From: Ferrimonas balearica
GTDB lineage: Bacteria > Pseudomonadota > Gammaproteobacteria > Enterobacterales > Shewanellaceae
DNA: 64,000 nt
NCBI RefSeq assembly: GCF_019802055.1
Contig: NZ_JAHVHW010000007.1
Location: 620,001-684,000 of the forward strand
Direction: 5' to 3'
Shown: in pieces, positions 37,769-46,725 of the stretch
Layout: the number at the start of each line of letters is the position of its first letter
Position numbering within the stretch: the stretch's first letter is position 1
Made by a program: the position numbers and the translations under genes
Notes under the pieces: model-generated
What the model saw: only the letters and a program-made list of their open reading frames with translations
Databases searched by the model: none
Told to the model about the DNA's origin: nothing

Positions 37769-38515
37769 ATGAGCCTGGCTCTTGACCTGAGCGGCAAGAT
37801 TGCACTGGTAACTGGCGCAAGCCGCGGCATCGGCCGTGCCATTGCCGAGCAACTGGTTGCTGCTGGCGCCACCGTGGTTGGCACTGCCACCAGCGAGCGT
37901 GGTGCGGAAGCGATCAGCGCTTACCTGGGTGAGAATGGCCGAGGTCTGGTGTTGAACGTCACCGATCCTGCGTCCATTGAAGCGCTGTTCGAAGCGATCA
38001 AAGGACAATACGGTGACGTGGACATTCTGGTGAACAACGCCGGCATCACCCGCGACAACCTGATGATGCGTATGAAGGACGGTGAGTGGACCGATATTAT
38101 CGACACCAACCTGACCTCCGTATTCCGCACTTCCAAAGCGGTACTGCGCAGCATGATGAAGAAGCGCCACGGTCGCATCATCAACATCGGTTCCGTTGTG
38201 GGCACCATGGGTAACCCGGGCCAAGCCAACTATGCAGCGGCAAAAGCCGGCCTGCTGGGCTTTACTAAGTCATTGGCAAAAGAAGTCGCCAGCCGTGGGA
38301 TCACCGTCAATGCGATCGCGCCCGGTTTCATTCAAACTGATATGACCGACGAACTGACCGACGACCAGAAAGCCGCTATTATGGGGCAGGTCCCGGTTGC
38401 GCGTCTGGGCCAGGCGCAAGAGATTGCCGATGCGGTGGTCTTCCTGGCTTCTGATCGGGCCAGTTACATCACCGGCGAGACCTTGCACGTCAATGGCGGC
38501 ATGGTAATGGCCTAA
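37769..38515 (+). CDS. fabG: 3-oxoacyl-ACP reductase
   Basis: A 248-residue short-chain dehydrogenase reducing beta-ketoacyl-ACP with NADPH. The cofactor motif is GASRGIGRA (residues about 16-24), then NNAGITRDNL, the active Ser of IGSVVG and the Y-x3-K pair YAAAK. AAAGGAGAG precedes the ATG. An AT-rich inverted repeat follows in the fabG-acpP gap. Confidence 0.98.
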   Translation: MSLALDLSGKIALVTGASRGIGRAIAEQLVAAGATVVGTATSERGAEAISAYLGENGRGLVLNVTDPASIEALFEAIKGQYGDVDILVNNAGITRDNLMMRMKDGEWTDIIDTNLTSVFRTSKAVLRSMMKKRHGRIINIGSVVGTMGNPGQANYAAAKAGLLGFTKSLAKEVASRGITVNAIAPGFIQTDMTDELTDDQKAAIMGQVPVARLGQAQEIADAVVFLASDRASYITGETLHVNGGMVMA

Positions 38516-38558
38516 ATCAAAGTGTGACGAATTATGGCGTGATAGTGGTTCTAAAATT

Positions 38559-38582
38559 CACGAAAATTTATGTATTTTCGTG
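38559..38582. repeat. Perfect inverted repeat between fabG and acpP
   Basis: CACGAAAAT-ttatgt-ATTTTCGTG, a 9-base perfect stem 44 bases past the fabG stop. It could be a weak terminator, a processing signal or an operator; the T-run after it is poor. Confidence 0.5.
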
Positions 38583-38604
38583 GTTTGACCACGGTGCAAG
38601 GCGC

Positions 38605-38632
38605 TTGCATTGTACGTGGAATCGAATACACT
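38605..38632 (+). promoter_or_regulatory. Promoter of acpP
   Basis: TTGCAT-N16-TACACT, predicting a start near 38639 and a leader of about 40 bases. A separate acpP promoter fits its high expression. Confidence 0.55.
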
Positions 38633-38679
38633 AACCGCAATTCGACGCATCAGCGTATTTGAACAGGAAAGTAACAATC

Positions 38680-38913
38680 ATGAGCAACATCGAAGAACGC
38701 GTAAAGAAGATCATCGTAGAACAGCTGGGCGTTAAGGAAGAAGACGTTAAGCCTGAAGCCTCTTTCGTAGACGATCTGGGTGCTGACTCTCTGGACACCG
38801 TTGAGCTGGTAATGGCTCTGGAAGAAGAGTTTGATACTGAGATCCCGGACGAAGAAGCTGAGAAGATCACTACCGTTCAGGCTGCGATCGACTACGTTCA
38901 GGCTAACCAGTAA
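38680..38913 (+). CDS. acpP: Acyl carrier protein
   Basis: A 77-residue acidic carrier of growing acyl chains. The phosphopantetheine site is Ser37 in [14 protein letters not shown]. Length and sequence are nearly those of E. coli AcpP. The ATG at 38680 is chosen; AGGAAAG precedes it and an upstream in-frame TTG has no role. It has its own promoter and a strong terminator before fabF. Confidence 0.99.
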   Translation: MSNIEERVKKIIVEQLGVKEEDVKPEASFVDDLGADSLDTVELVMALEEEFDTEIPDEEAEKITTVQAAIDYVQANQ

Positions 38914-38927
38914 GCCTCAGCATTCAG

Positions 38928-38959
38928 AAAAAACAGGCGGCTTATGCCGCCTGTTTTTT
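38928..38959 (+). terminator. Terminator between acpP and fabF
   Basis: AAAAACAGGCGGC-ttat-GCCGCCTGTTTTT, a very stable hairpin with T-run. It should uncouple abundant acpP mRNA from fabF, with some read-through needed unless fabF has its own promoter. Confidence 0.92.
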
Positions 38960-38978
38960 GTTTCACCCGGAGGAACCC

Positions 38979-40217
38979 GTGTCCAAACGTCGCATTGTAG
39001 TTACCGGCCTCGGCGCCGTAACCCCGGTAGGCAACGATGTTGCCACTACCTGGAACAATTTGCTGGCGGGCCAAAGTGGCGTCGCCCCCATTACGCACTT
39101 TGATGCCAGTGATCTGGCTGTGCGCTTCTCTGCCTCGGTCAAGGACTTCGACGTCGAGCAGTACCTGTCCAAGAAGGACGCGCGCAAGATGGACCTGTTC
39201 ATCCAGTACGGTCTGGCCGCCTCCATCCAGGCGATCAAAGATGCCGGCCTGGAAGTGACCGAGGACAACGCCCACCGCATTGGTGCGGCCATCGGCGCCG
39301 GTATGGGTGGTCTGGATCTGATTGAAGCGAACCACACCCAGCTGATGAAGTCCGGCCCGCGCCGGATCTCTCCCTTCTTCGTGCCGTCCACCATCATCAA
39401 CATGATCGCCGGTCACCTGAGCATCATGTACGGCTTTACCGGACCGAACATCGCCATCACGACTGCCTGCACCACCGGTGTACACAACATCGGCCACGCA
39501 GCGCGAATGATCGCTTACGGCGATGCGGATGTGATGATCGCCGGTGGCGCCGAGATGGCCACCACCCCGTTGGGCGTGGGCGGCTTTGCTGCGGCCAAGG
39601 CGCTCTCCACCCGTAACGACGACCCGACCAAAGCGTCTCGCCCCTGGGACAAAGACCGCGACGGTTTCGTTATCGGTGACGGTGCCGGTGTCATCGTACT
39701 GGAAGAGTACGAGCACGCAGTGGCTCGTGGTGCCAAGATCTACGCCGAACTGGTGGGCTTTGGTATGAGCGGCGACGCTCACCACATGACCTCTCCGCCG
39801 GAAGATGGCCGTGGTGGCGCTGCTGCCATGCGCAACGCGCTGAACGACGCCAGCGTGGCGCCGGAGCAGGTGGGTTACATCAACGCCCACGGCACCTCCA
39901 CCCCGGCTGGCGACATTGCCGAAGTGAACGGTGTGAAATCCGTATTCGGTGAGCACGCCTACAAGCTGATCATGGGCTCCACCAAATCCATGACCGGTCA
40001 CCTGCTGGGTGCGGCTGGCTCTGCCGAGGCGATTTTCACCATTCTGGCTCTGAACGAGCAGAAAGTGCCGCCCACCATCAACCTGGAAAACCCCGCTGAA
40101 GGCTGCGACCTGGACTTCAACCCCCAGGGTGTGCGTGAAGTGGAGATGGAGTACGCCCTGTGCAACTCCTTCGGTTTTGGCGGTACGAACGGCTCTCTGC
40201 TGTTCAAGAAAGCCTGA
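38979..40217 (+). CDS. fabF: Beta-ketoacyl-ACP synthase II
   Basis: A 412-residue condensing enzyme for chain elongation. Catalytic Cys164 (TTACTTGVH) and two His residues ([11 protein letters not shown] and [14 protein letters not shown]) are present. The start is GTG at 38979 with CGGAGGA 5 bases upstream, which aligns with the family N-terminus ([11 protein letters not shown]). The gene begins only 20 bases after the acpP terminator. Unlike E. coli, no pabC, mltG or tmk follows. Confidence 0.97.
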   Translation: MSKRRIVVTGLGAVTPVGNDVATTWNNLLAGQSGVAPITHFDASDLAVRFSASVKDFDVEQYLSKKDARKMDLFIQYGLAASIQAIKDAGLEVTEDNAHRIGAAIGAGMGGLDLIEANHTQLMKSGPRRISPFFVPSTIINMIAGHLSIMYGFTGPNIAITTACTTGVHNIGHAARMIAYGDADVMIAGGAEMATTPLGVGGFAAAKALSTRNDDPTKASRPWDKDRDGFVIGDGAGVIVLEEYEHAVARGAKIYAELVGFGMSGDAHHMTSPPEDGRGGAAAMRNALNDASVAPEQVGYINAHGTSTPAGDIAEVNGVKSVFGEHAYKLIMGSTKSMTGHLLGAAGSAEAIFTILALNEQKVPPTINLENPAEGCDLDFNPQGVREVEMEYALCNSFGFGGTNGSLLFKKA

Positions 40218-40232
40218 CGGACTGACTGCATC

Positions 40233-40261
40233 AAAAGGCGCCCCAAGGGGCGCTTTTTTTG
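40233..40261 (+). terminator. Terminator of fabF
   Basis: GCGCCCC-aa-GGGGCGC stem followed by seven T residues. Confidence 0.9.
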
Positions 40262-40398
40262 TGCCTGAATGCCGGTATCGCTCTCCTTGGAAGGGGGAGA
40301 GTATTGTCGCTGAGCGGCTTAATCCTGACGGTGGGTTGGCAACCGGACCTCACTGTCAGACAATGGCCCGATAGATCGCAGTTAGGGAAGCAAAAACA

Positions 40399-41265
40399 AT
40401 GAGTCAGGTAGCCTTTATCGGCCTGGGCGTTATGGGGTATCCCATGGCCGGCCATCTTCAGAAACAGGGCCACGAAGTGTGCGTCTACAATCGCACCACC
40501 ACCAAGGCGCAAGCCTGGAGTGCCGAATTCGGTGGCCGTTGGGCGGCGACGCCCGCCGAAGCCGCCAAAGGCGCGGAGTACGTCATGGTGTGTGTGGGCA
40601 ACGACGACGACCTGCGCTCCGTGGTTCTGGGCGACGATGGCGTCCTGGCGGGGATGGCTCCAGGTGCCATCCTGGTGGATCACACTACCGCTTCTGCGGA
40701 TGTGGCGCGGGAGCTGGCTGAGCTAGCCGAGGCTCAGGGCAAAGGCTTCCTGGATGCTCCGGTGTCCGGTGGACAGGCTGGTGCGGAAAACGGCGTACTG
40801 ACCGTCATGCTGGGTGGCGACCCGGCTCAGTTTGAACAGGTGAAGCCGGTGATGGACGCCTATGCCCGCTCTGCCGTGCTATTGGGCCCGGTAGGCAGCG
40901 GTCAACTGTGCAAGATGGTGAACCAGATCTGCATCGCCGGTGTGGTTCAGGGGTTGGCTGAAGGCCTGCACTTTGCTCAGAAAGCGGGCCTGGATGGCGA
41001 TAAGGTGGTGGACGTCATCAGCAAGGGGGCGGCGCAATCCTGGCAGATGGAGAATCGCTCTCACACCATGTTGCGGGACCAGTTTGAGTTTGGCTTCGCC
41101 GTGGATTGGATGCGCAAGGATCTGGATATCGCCCTGACCGAAGCGAGACGAAATGGGGCCCAGTTGCCGCTGACGGCTCTGGTGGACCAGTTCTATGCTG
41201 AGGTGCAAAAGCTTGGCGGTGGCCGCTGGGACACCTCATCGCTGAAAGCGCGGCTGAAGGATTGA
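40399..41265 (+). CDS. Beta-hydroxyacid dehydrogenase family NAD(P)-dependent oxidoreductase
   Basis: A 288-residue enzyme of the 3-hydroxyisobutyrate/tartronate semialdehyde/L-serine dehydrogenase family. The Rossmann motif GLGVMGYPMAGHL is at residues 8-20. The substrate motif DAPVSGGQAGAENGVLT and catalytic Lys in GSGQLCKMVNQ (near residue 173) follow. The exact substrate is not clear; it lacks valine-degradation neighbours. Long flanking gaps with terminators indicate a single-gene unit. Confidence 0.9.
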   Translation: MSQVAFIGLGVMGYPMAGHLQKQGHEVCVYNRTTTKAQAWSAEFGGRWAATPAEAAKGAEYVMVCVGNDDDLRSVVLGDDGVLAGMAPGAILVDHTTASADVARELAELAEAQGKGFLDAPVSGGQAGAENGVLTVMLGGDPAQFEQVKPVMDAYARSAVLLGPVGSGQLCKMVNQICIAGVVQGLAEGLHFAQKAGLDGDKVVDVISKGAAQSWQMENRSHTMLRDQFEFGFAVDWMRKDLDIALTEARRNGAQLPLTALVDQFYAEVQKLGGGRWDTSSLKARLKD

Positions 41266-41320
41266 ATCAGGCCGCGAGGGAGGGGGCGTTCTGAACCGGA
41301 TTGCGCTCTCGCCAGAAACG

Positions 41321-41346
41321 AACAAGCCGCCTGCGGGCGGCTTGTT
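41321..41346. terminator. Hairpin between the dehydrogenase gene and cdd
   Basis: AACAAGCCGCC-tgcg-GGCGGCTTGTT between two converging genes. The T-run is short, but the position fits a shared terminator. Confidence 0.7.
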
Positions 41347-41357
41347 GCTTTCTCGGT

Positions 41358-42242
41358 TTAGGACGCACGGTTCACTTCCAGCGTCACCGGGCTGATGGCG
41401 GCCAGAGCGGCCGTGGCAGCGTTGACCTGACTGATTTGGCCATCCGCTTTCTCCACCAGAACCGCACGTTGGATCTGGTCAAACCCAACCCGGTGTCGCG
41501 CCATGGCGGCCAGCGCCATCTGCATCGGCGGCAGGCTCGGGTTGAACGCGGCATTCTCGGCGTAACGGCCGACAAACACCTGCCCGTCCCGGCAGGCCAA
41601 CGCCACCGCAGCGGGACTGTGAGAGTAGGGGGCATAGCTCAGGCGGGCCTGCTCCAGGGCGGCCTGTACCAGCGCGTCTGCGTCCTGCAACTGAAGTGCC
41701 TGGCCGGAGGCAGCCATCAGCCCGACTTCGACGCCCAGATCTTTGGGGCCAAACGCATAGGGCAGGTAGTGATGCAGGGCACCGTTGTCCTGGCCCGGCA
41801 GCACAATCACCAGTTCGTCCGCGCTGTTCAGCTCATTCATAAACTGACGGCAATGGCCGCAGGGGGAGGCGTTGACCACGATCTCCGTCAAACCGGTTTC
41901 CCCGGACAGCCAGGCATGACTGATGGCCGATTGCTCGGCATGGACGGAATGGAACAGGGCTTCCCCGGCGAGTTCGAGGTTGGCGCCAAAGTAGAGATCG
42001 CCATTGCGACCCCGGGCGATGGCACCCACTTCAAAATGGGACACCGGCGCCTGAGAGAAGCTGGCCGCCAGGGGCAGCATCGCCAGCAACAGGTCGTGGC
42101 CGCTCAGGCCGGAATCCTGCTCCAGGGCCTGGACGTCCTCGGCGCTCAGATAACCGGTAAAGGGTTGAGTCAGGCGTGAAGTCAGAGCCCCGGCCAGTTC
42201 CTCGGGGAGCTGTTTCAGGGCGGTCTCAAATGCGAAGGCCAT
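41358..42242 (-). CDS. cdd: Cytidine deaminase
   Basis: A 294-residue dimer-type cytidine deaminase (same length as E. coli Cdd) converting cytidine to uridine for pyrimidine salvage. Zinc and catalytic motif: HAEQSAISHAW (His ligand and catalytic Glu) and PCGHCRQF (two Cys ligands). The C-terminal half is a degenerate copy of the fold, as in E. coli. The ATG at 42242 has GGAG 8 bases upstream; longer frames extend into unconserved sequence. Confidence 0.96.
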   Translation of the reverse strand: MAFAFETALKQLPEELAGALTSRLTQPFTGYLSAEDVQALEQDSGLSGHDLLLAMLPLAASFSQAPVSHFEVGAIARGRNGDLYFGANLELAGEALFHSVHAEQSAISHAWLSGETGLTEIVVNASPCGHCRQFMNELNSADELVIVLPGQDNGALHHYLPYAFGPKDLGVEVGLMAASGQALQLQDADALVQAALEQARLSYAPYSHSPAAVALACRDGQVFVGRYAENAAFNPSLPPMQMALAAMARHRVGFDQIQRAVLVEKADGQISQVNAATAALAAISPVTLEVNRAS

Positions 42243-42345
42243 ACTTCTGGCTCCAATGTCTGGGATGTGCACAGTGTAGGCAGTCGCGGATGGAAATAAT
42301 GTGCGCGCCATCACGACGCGCATTCTGAAAGACGGGATCTGTGGG

Positions 42346-43794
42346 CTACAAAGAGTGCAAATAGTGGCCCAGTGCGGTCAGCAATTTGAGCTTCTCTTCA
42401 TCCTGCGCGTGCTGCTCAAACAGCCCCTCAAGGTGGTGTACATAGTCGGCATCGCTGAGTGCCTGTTTGCAGTGCTCGTGCCAGCGGCGTTGCTCCGACT
42501 CGTTCAGCGTCTGCGGGAAGTTGCGGGCCCGGTAGCGGAAGAAGAGTTTGGGCAATCTGGCATCCACAAACTGGGGCTCCAGTGCCGCCAGGTGTTCCGG
42601 CGCCGTGTTGCGAACCAACTCCATCTGCGCCCGGTCAGCCTCGTTAAAGAAGCCACCGTACAGTTGGATATCCGGGTTATCGGGCTCTCTCACAGGCGGG
42701 GTTTCATCCGCAAACATGTCGTGCAGCTTTTCCCGGATCGCCGCGTGGTTTTGACGCAGTGTCTTGTAGTGCTCCCGGCAGGCCGCCTTATCCAGGCCCA
42801 GGCGCTCTGCGTTGGCATCCTCCAGCGTGCTGGCGGGAGCAATAAAGGGCGACTTGTTCATATGTACCAGTTTGACCGGCACCCGGGGTTCCCCCTCGGT
42901 GCGATCGGCGGCTTTCTGATACAGCTTGGCTTTGAGGGTCTCGGCGTCCCACTCCAGCAGCGGGGTGGGGTCCTGGGCCAGATCCACACAGACCACGGCG
43001 TTCTTGTTGTCCGGGTGCCAGGCCATCGGCAGCACCAGCGAGGCACAGCCCTGAGTGGCCGGGAAACGGGAACTGACGTGCAGCAGAGGCTTCAGGGCAA
43101 GAATGTCGATCTGGCTGGCGGCAAAGCGCTTGTTACGCAGACGGAACGCCCAGTCGTACAGCTTCGGCTGGGTGGTTTTGATCAGCTTCGCCAGGGCGAT
43201 GGTGGCCTTTACGTCGGAGACCGCATCGTGGGCGTTCTCGTGGCCGATGCCGTTGGCGGCGGTCAGATGCTCCAGCTTAAAGCTGGGGGCGCCATCTTCA
43301 CGCTCCGGCCAGACGATCCCGTCAGGGCGCAGGGCGTAGCAGGCGCGTGCCAGGTCGATAATGTCCCAGCGGCTGTTGCCGTTCTGCCACTCACGGGCGT
43401 AGGGGTCATAAAAGTTGCGGTACAGGGCGTAGCGGGTGATCTCATCGTCGAAGCGGATGGAGTTGTAGCCGACGGTGCAGGTGCCGGGGCGCGCCATCTG
43501 CTCATGCACCCGGGCCATAAAGTGGGCTTCCACCTCACCCAGACGGTTGGCCTTTTGCGGCGTAATGCCGGTAACCAGAATCGCTTCCGGCTTAGGCAGG
43601 TAGTCGGCAGGCAGACGACAGTAAAACTCGACCGGCTCCTCGATGATGTTGAGATCCAGGTCGGTCCGTATCCCGGCGAACTGCGCCGGACGGTCACGCG
43701 CCACATCTGCGCCCCAGGTCTCGTAATCGTGCCAGAGGAGGGTGGAGCTCGCCGCACTTCCTCGCGAGTTCCTATCTGTTTGTTTATCGGACAT
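42346..43794 (-). CDS. sbcB: Exodeoxyribonuclease I
   Basis: A 482-residue 3'-5' single-strand DNA exonuclease used in recombination and mismatch repair. The DEDD motifs are visible: HDYETWG (Asp and Glu), the SIRFDDEITRY block, and NAHDAVSDVKAT (last Asp). SH3-like and helical C-terminal regions complete the family length (E. coli 475). Its 5' side abuts the integrated island: the proposed left attachment repeat starts 45 bases before its ATG, so the island may have replaced part of its promoter. Confidence 0.96.
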   Translation of the reverse strand: MSDKQTDRNSRGSAASSTLLWHDYETWGADVARDRPAQFAGIRTDLDLNIIEEPVEFYCRLPADYLPKPEAILVTGITPQKANRLGEVEAHFMARVHEQMARPGTCTVGYNSIRFDDEITRYALYRNFYDPYAREWQNGNSRWDIIDLARACYALRPDGIVWPEREDGAPSFKLEHLTAANGIGHENAHDAVSDVKATIALAKLIKTTQPKLYDWAFRLRNKRFAASQIDILALKPLLHVSSRFPATQGCASLVLPMAWHPDNKNAVVCVDLAQDPTPLLEWDAETLKAKLYQKAADRTEGEPRVPVKLVHMNKSPFIAPASTLEDANAERLGLDKAACREHYKTLRQNHAAIREKLHDMFADETPPVREPDNPDIQLYGGFFNEADRAQMELVRNTAPEHLAALEPQFVDARLPKLFFRYRARNFPQTLNESEQRRWHEHCKQALSDADYVHHLEGLFEQHAQDEEKLKLLTALGHYLHSL

Positions 43795-43838
43795 TTAGTT
43801 TCCCCGGACTTCACCGTAGTTTGCCGTCATTATCCATT

Positions 43839-43851
43839 ATTTGTGTACAAA
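43839..43851. repeat. Candidate left attachment repeat of the island
   Basis: ATTTGTGTACAAA. A shifted copy (CGCGTGTACAGA) starts 12 bases on, and another (GTTGTGTACAAA) is at 43873-43884. At the right end the same GTACAAA unit also recurs with a 12-base period. Confidence 0.5.
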
Positions 43852-43930
43852 CGCGTGTACAGAAAACAGGCCGTTGTGTACAAAAAAATCCAGCGCTAAA
43901 CTGGCTGTCGAGTCCACAGCAGGAGGCAAA

Positions 43931-45121
43931 ATGGCGCTCACAAAGACCAAGCTCGACAAGATTGTAGGTCGCCCCTATGACGGGCCGGCAGAGTTGTCGG
44001 ACCGAGATGGGCTGGGTGTGCGCGTGTCCCCCAAGGGGGTTGTCACGTTCCAGTACCGATATCGCTTTATGGGTAGAGCCCGACGACTCACGCTTGGCCG
44101 TTATCCTGGCCTTACTTTATCGGAGGCGAGGGGAAAAGTCCCCGGCTTGCGTCGCCGCCTCGAAGATGGTGAGGATCCGGGCCATGAACATGGGGCCTCT
44201 GCCGTGCTCGACACGTTGCTCAATCAGTGGCTGACAGTGGCAGTAGACAAGAAGCTCAAAGAGCGTACTCGCGTGCTTTACCGCTCTGTCTGCAAAACTC
44301 ACCTCATAGGCCGCTTTCCGATGCCGGTGGAGAAGATCACCATGCCGCTTTGGTTGGCGCACTTCGACAGCATCGCAGAGCAGCACAGTCCGGTCACGGC
44401 CGGGTCAGCCCTGCGCGTCTTGAAAACCGCACTGCGGTGGGCTGTCCGCCGGAAACTGGTTACCAGCGTGCTTCCGGTATTGGAGTTGCAGGTTGGCGAT
44501 GTTGGTGAAGCCCCCAAGCGTGGGGAGCGGGTATTGGACTGGAATGAGCTGGCCACTATCTGGAAGGAGCTGAGCGGGCGGCGGTGCTCGCCTAGCTCCC
44601 GAATCGTACTGCAGTTTGCCATGTTAACAGGGTGTCGTTTGTCCGAAGCGCTACAAGCGGATTGGTCGGAATTCACAGAGGGTGGACTTTGGGTGGTTCC
44701 GAAAGAGCACTCAAAGACGAACCGCACTATCCGCCGTCCGCTCTCCTCGGGGGCAAAGCAGTTGCTGAAGGAGATGGCTATTACCTACGGCGCCGAAGGG
44801 CCCGTGTTCCCGGGGCTAAATCTGAGCAAGCCACTGACCATCTCGTCGGCGAATAAGCTGCAACGGCACATTCGGAACGACCTCGGGTTCCCATTCTGGC
44901 GTGCCCACGATTTTCGCCGTTCGTTATCAACTAACCTATCTGCGATGGGCTTTGCGCCTCACGTCACCGAAAAAATGTTGGGGCATGAGCTGCCGTCCAT
45001 TATGGCGACCTACAACAAGCACGATTGGTTGGAAGAGCAGGAAAAGGCCTACGAGGCGTATTACCGCCGTTTAATGGAGGAGGTGAGTCAGGATGCGGCC
45101 AAGGTTGTTGGACTTTTCTAG
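43931..45121 (+). CDS. Tyrosine recombinase/integrase
   Basis: A 396-residue phage- or island-type integrase. The N-terminal arm-binding/DUF4102-like part (LSDRDGLGVRVSPKG-V-FQYRYRF-GRARRLTLGRYP) is typical of P4-like integrases. The catalytic domain has Arg236 (TGCRLSEA), His326-x2-Arg329 (HDFRRS), a GHE box (LGHELPS) and Tyr361 (ATYNKH). AGGAGG is 4 bases before the ATG at 43931; a longer frame from 43841 covers the attachment repeats. It faces into the island. The hairpin after it (45130-45149) may terminate it. Confidence 0.94.
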   Translation: MALTKTKLDKIVGRPYDGPAELSDRDGLGVRVSPKGVVTFQYRYRFMGRARRLTLGRYPGLTLSEARGKVPGLRRRLEDGEDPGHEHGASAVLDTLLNQWLTVAVDKKLKERTRVLYRSVCKTHLIGRFPMPVEKITMPLWLAHFDSIAEQHSPVTAGSALRVLKTALRWAVRRKLVTSVLPVLELQVGDVGEAPKRGERVLDWNELATIWKELSGRRCSPSSRIVLQFAMLTGCRLSEALQADWSEFTEGGLWVVPKEHSKTNRTIRRPLSSGAKQLLKEMAITYGAEGPVFPGLNLSKPLTISSANKLQRHIRNDLGFPFWRAHDFRRSLSTNLSAMGFAPHVTEKMLGHELPSIMATYNKHDWLEEQEKAYEAYYRRLMEEVSQDAAKVVGLF

Positions 45122-45129
45122 ACGGTAAA

Positions 45130-45149
45130 GGCGGCCTTTTGGGGCCGCC
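45130..45149 (+). terminator. Hairpin after the integrase gene
   Basis: GGCGGCC-ttttgg-GGCCGCC, 8 bases past the stop, between converging genes. No clear T-run follows. Confidence 0.5.
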
Positions 45150-45167
45150 CCTCAGGCGACGTAACGG

Positions 45168-45377
45168 TTAGTCACGCCCCTTCGTCGTCACCACTGTGCC
45201 GGCATCGGCCTTCGCCAACCAATCCTCCACAGCTTTGCGGCTGAAGCGGCTACCCAGAGAGACACGAGGGAAGCCGTACAGCATCTGCCAGCGACGCATG
45301 GTGCTGTCGGTTACTCCAATCATGTCCAACACTTCCTGTCGGCTCAGAAGCCGCGCGGTCGGTTTCATGTCCGTCAT
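45168..45377 (-). CDS. AlpA-family DNA-binding protein (excisionase-like)
   Basis: A 69-residue helix-turn-helix protein: LLSRQEVLDMIGVTDSTMRRWQ is the MerR-like HTH and GSRFSRKAVEDWLA the wing and closing helix. AlpA-type proteins activate or direct excision by the integrase of P4-like islands. The start may be 45377 or 45368 (MKPTAR). It lies 9 bases after the KilA-N gene on the same strand, so the two form an operon convergent with the integrase. Confidence 0.85.
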   Translation of the reverse strand: MTDMKPTARLLSRQEVLDMIGVTDSTMRRWQMLYGFPRVSLGSRFSRKAVEDWLAKADAGTVVTTKGRD

Positions 45378-45386
45378 ACTCGCCCC

Positions 45387-46184
45387 TTATGCCTTGATGC
45401 CCAGCAGCGCTTTCAGTTTTCCCACGCCCAGGTGGGTGTAGCGCCACTGCGTGACCTGCCGCTCGCAGTTCGCGGCCTTGGTCAGTATGCTGCAAGCGAA
45501 GGGCGCCGCCTTGAGTCCGTTCTCGTTGGCGATACGCCCAATCGCCGTCGCAGAGACTCCCCAGGTCTTGCCGAGCTCTGTCGCACTCCAGGTGGGCTCA
45601 ACGGTGGGAAAGGGAAGAAGTTGCAGCCCTGCCACCTCATTGATGTTAGCGGCCGTGTAGGCTTGAATGGCCGCATCACTCAGGTCAGGCAGAATGTCTT
45701 TGAGCCGTTTCGCGTTTTCCAGTACCTCACGTTGTGCCCGCTGCAAGCGTAATTTGTCCAGGGCACTGCGAGCGGGTTGGGTATTGGCCTTTGCCAGCGC
45801 CCGAGCCACGTCGCCACGAGCCAGAGCGTCAAAGGCCTGGATCACCCGCAACTGGAACTGAGGACTGATCCACATGGCATAGGCGTAGACCAGTTCCTTG
45901 CAGGCGTAGGTGCCGCCGTTTCTGCCTCGGTTGGATTTAATTGTGCAGATTTGCACATTTTCCAAGGCCTGCGATAGCGCTAGAGCCTGGTCGGTGCGTA
46001 ACCATTGCGCAGGCGCATGATGTCGTGCATTGCCACTGGCCTGGTGCAGGTCATTCAGGCTAAACAGGCCGTCGTGCTGGCCGATCACAACATCCCCGAC
46101 CGAAAGAGAAGAGAACATGGGTAGCGGCGCTTGGCCTGCAAGCGTGGCGCTGTCACCGGCGACGATAAGAGTATTGGCGTTCAT
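45387..46184 (-). CDS. KilA-N domain protein
   Basis: A 265-residue phage-type DNA-binding protein. The KilA-N domain (about residues 30-125) has GLFSLNDLHQASG, a W-L-R segment, then GRNGGTYACKELVYAYAMWIS-x-x-FQLRVIQAFD. The C-terminal third (TWSATELGKTWGVSATAIGRIANENGLKAA) looks like a second HTH. Such proteins occur in phages and islands as anti-repressors or regulators; the precise role is unknown. The ATG at 46184 has GGAG 7 bases upstream. Confidence 0.82.
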   Translation of the reverse strand: MNANTLIVAGDSATLAGQAPLPMFSSLSVGDVVIGQHDGLFSLNDLHQASGNARHHAPAQWLRTDQALALSQALENVQICTIKSNRGRNGGTYACKELVYAYAMWISPQFQLRVIQAFDALARGDVARALAKANTQPARSALDKLRLQRAQREVLENAKRLKDILPDLSDAAIQAYTAANINEVAGLQLLPFPTVEPTWSATELGKTWGVSATAIGRIANENGLKAAPFACSILTKAANCERQVTQWRYTHLGVGKLKALLGIKA

Positions 46185-46725
46185 TGCTATCTCCGCGTTT
46201 AGGCGTATTGCCACTATCCTCAATTTGCCCAGCTTGACTAAGAGTGAAAACGGTTGAAGTTTGGCGAATGTTAGGCGGATATGCTGTTCAGGGGTTACAA
46301 GAGTTGCTTATTTAGGCAGTTGGTGAGTAGCATGCGGGGCATCGCCCATTTTGCTGGCACTTTGCGCTTTTTCAATTTTTCACGAAAAAAGAATCCCATG
46401 AGCTTTATACGCCGCTAAAGGTGCTTTAGAACCGCAGTCATCACTCTCACTTAGACACTGCCCTCTCTGTGTCACTGGTGAGTGTGGCTCTCCACAAAGC
46501 CACTGTGTGCCTCGTCCCGTCTAAGTCCCTCGTTTCAACACCATTTACCATCTTCGTCGCGATGCGCTGACGTTGCCACGTTCCGTGTGCAGCGGCTTTG
46601 TTGCATGCGGTCAAGATGGTTTCGTTTTGCAGGGGAGGTTGCTTGAGGTGCTTTGGGTGGGCGTGGGATCGTGTCGTGCTTACCACTTCTCCCCTGTTCA
46701 TTCATCTAGTCCAGAAGGAGAAGGT
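46185..46725. other. Intergenic region in the island
   Basis: This 541-base gap separates the divergent KilA-N gene and the next plus-strand gene. It is less GC-rich in its first part (TTTTTCAATTTTTCACGAAA near 46370-46390) and may hold a regulatory or origin-like region, but I see no clear iterons. Small frames here have no ribosome site. Confidence 0.4.

Noticed and set aside
43907-43915. tRNA T-arm-like GTCGAGTCC upstream of the integrase
   Set aside because: No acceptor stem or remaining tRNA sequence surrounds it, so it is not a tRNA fragment.
43914-43923. CCACAGCAGG, repeated at 61937-61946, as the attachment core
   Set aside because: It is a 10-base exact match but lies in the integrase ribosome site and outside the other end repeat; the 13-mer with its 12-base-period copies explains both ends better. 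It remains a fallback.
46447-46701. An 84-codon minus-strand frame in the island gap
   Set aside because: No ribosome site and no family resemblance; it overlaps the leader of the gene at 46726.
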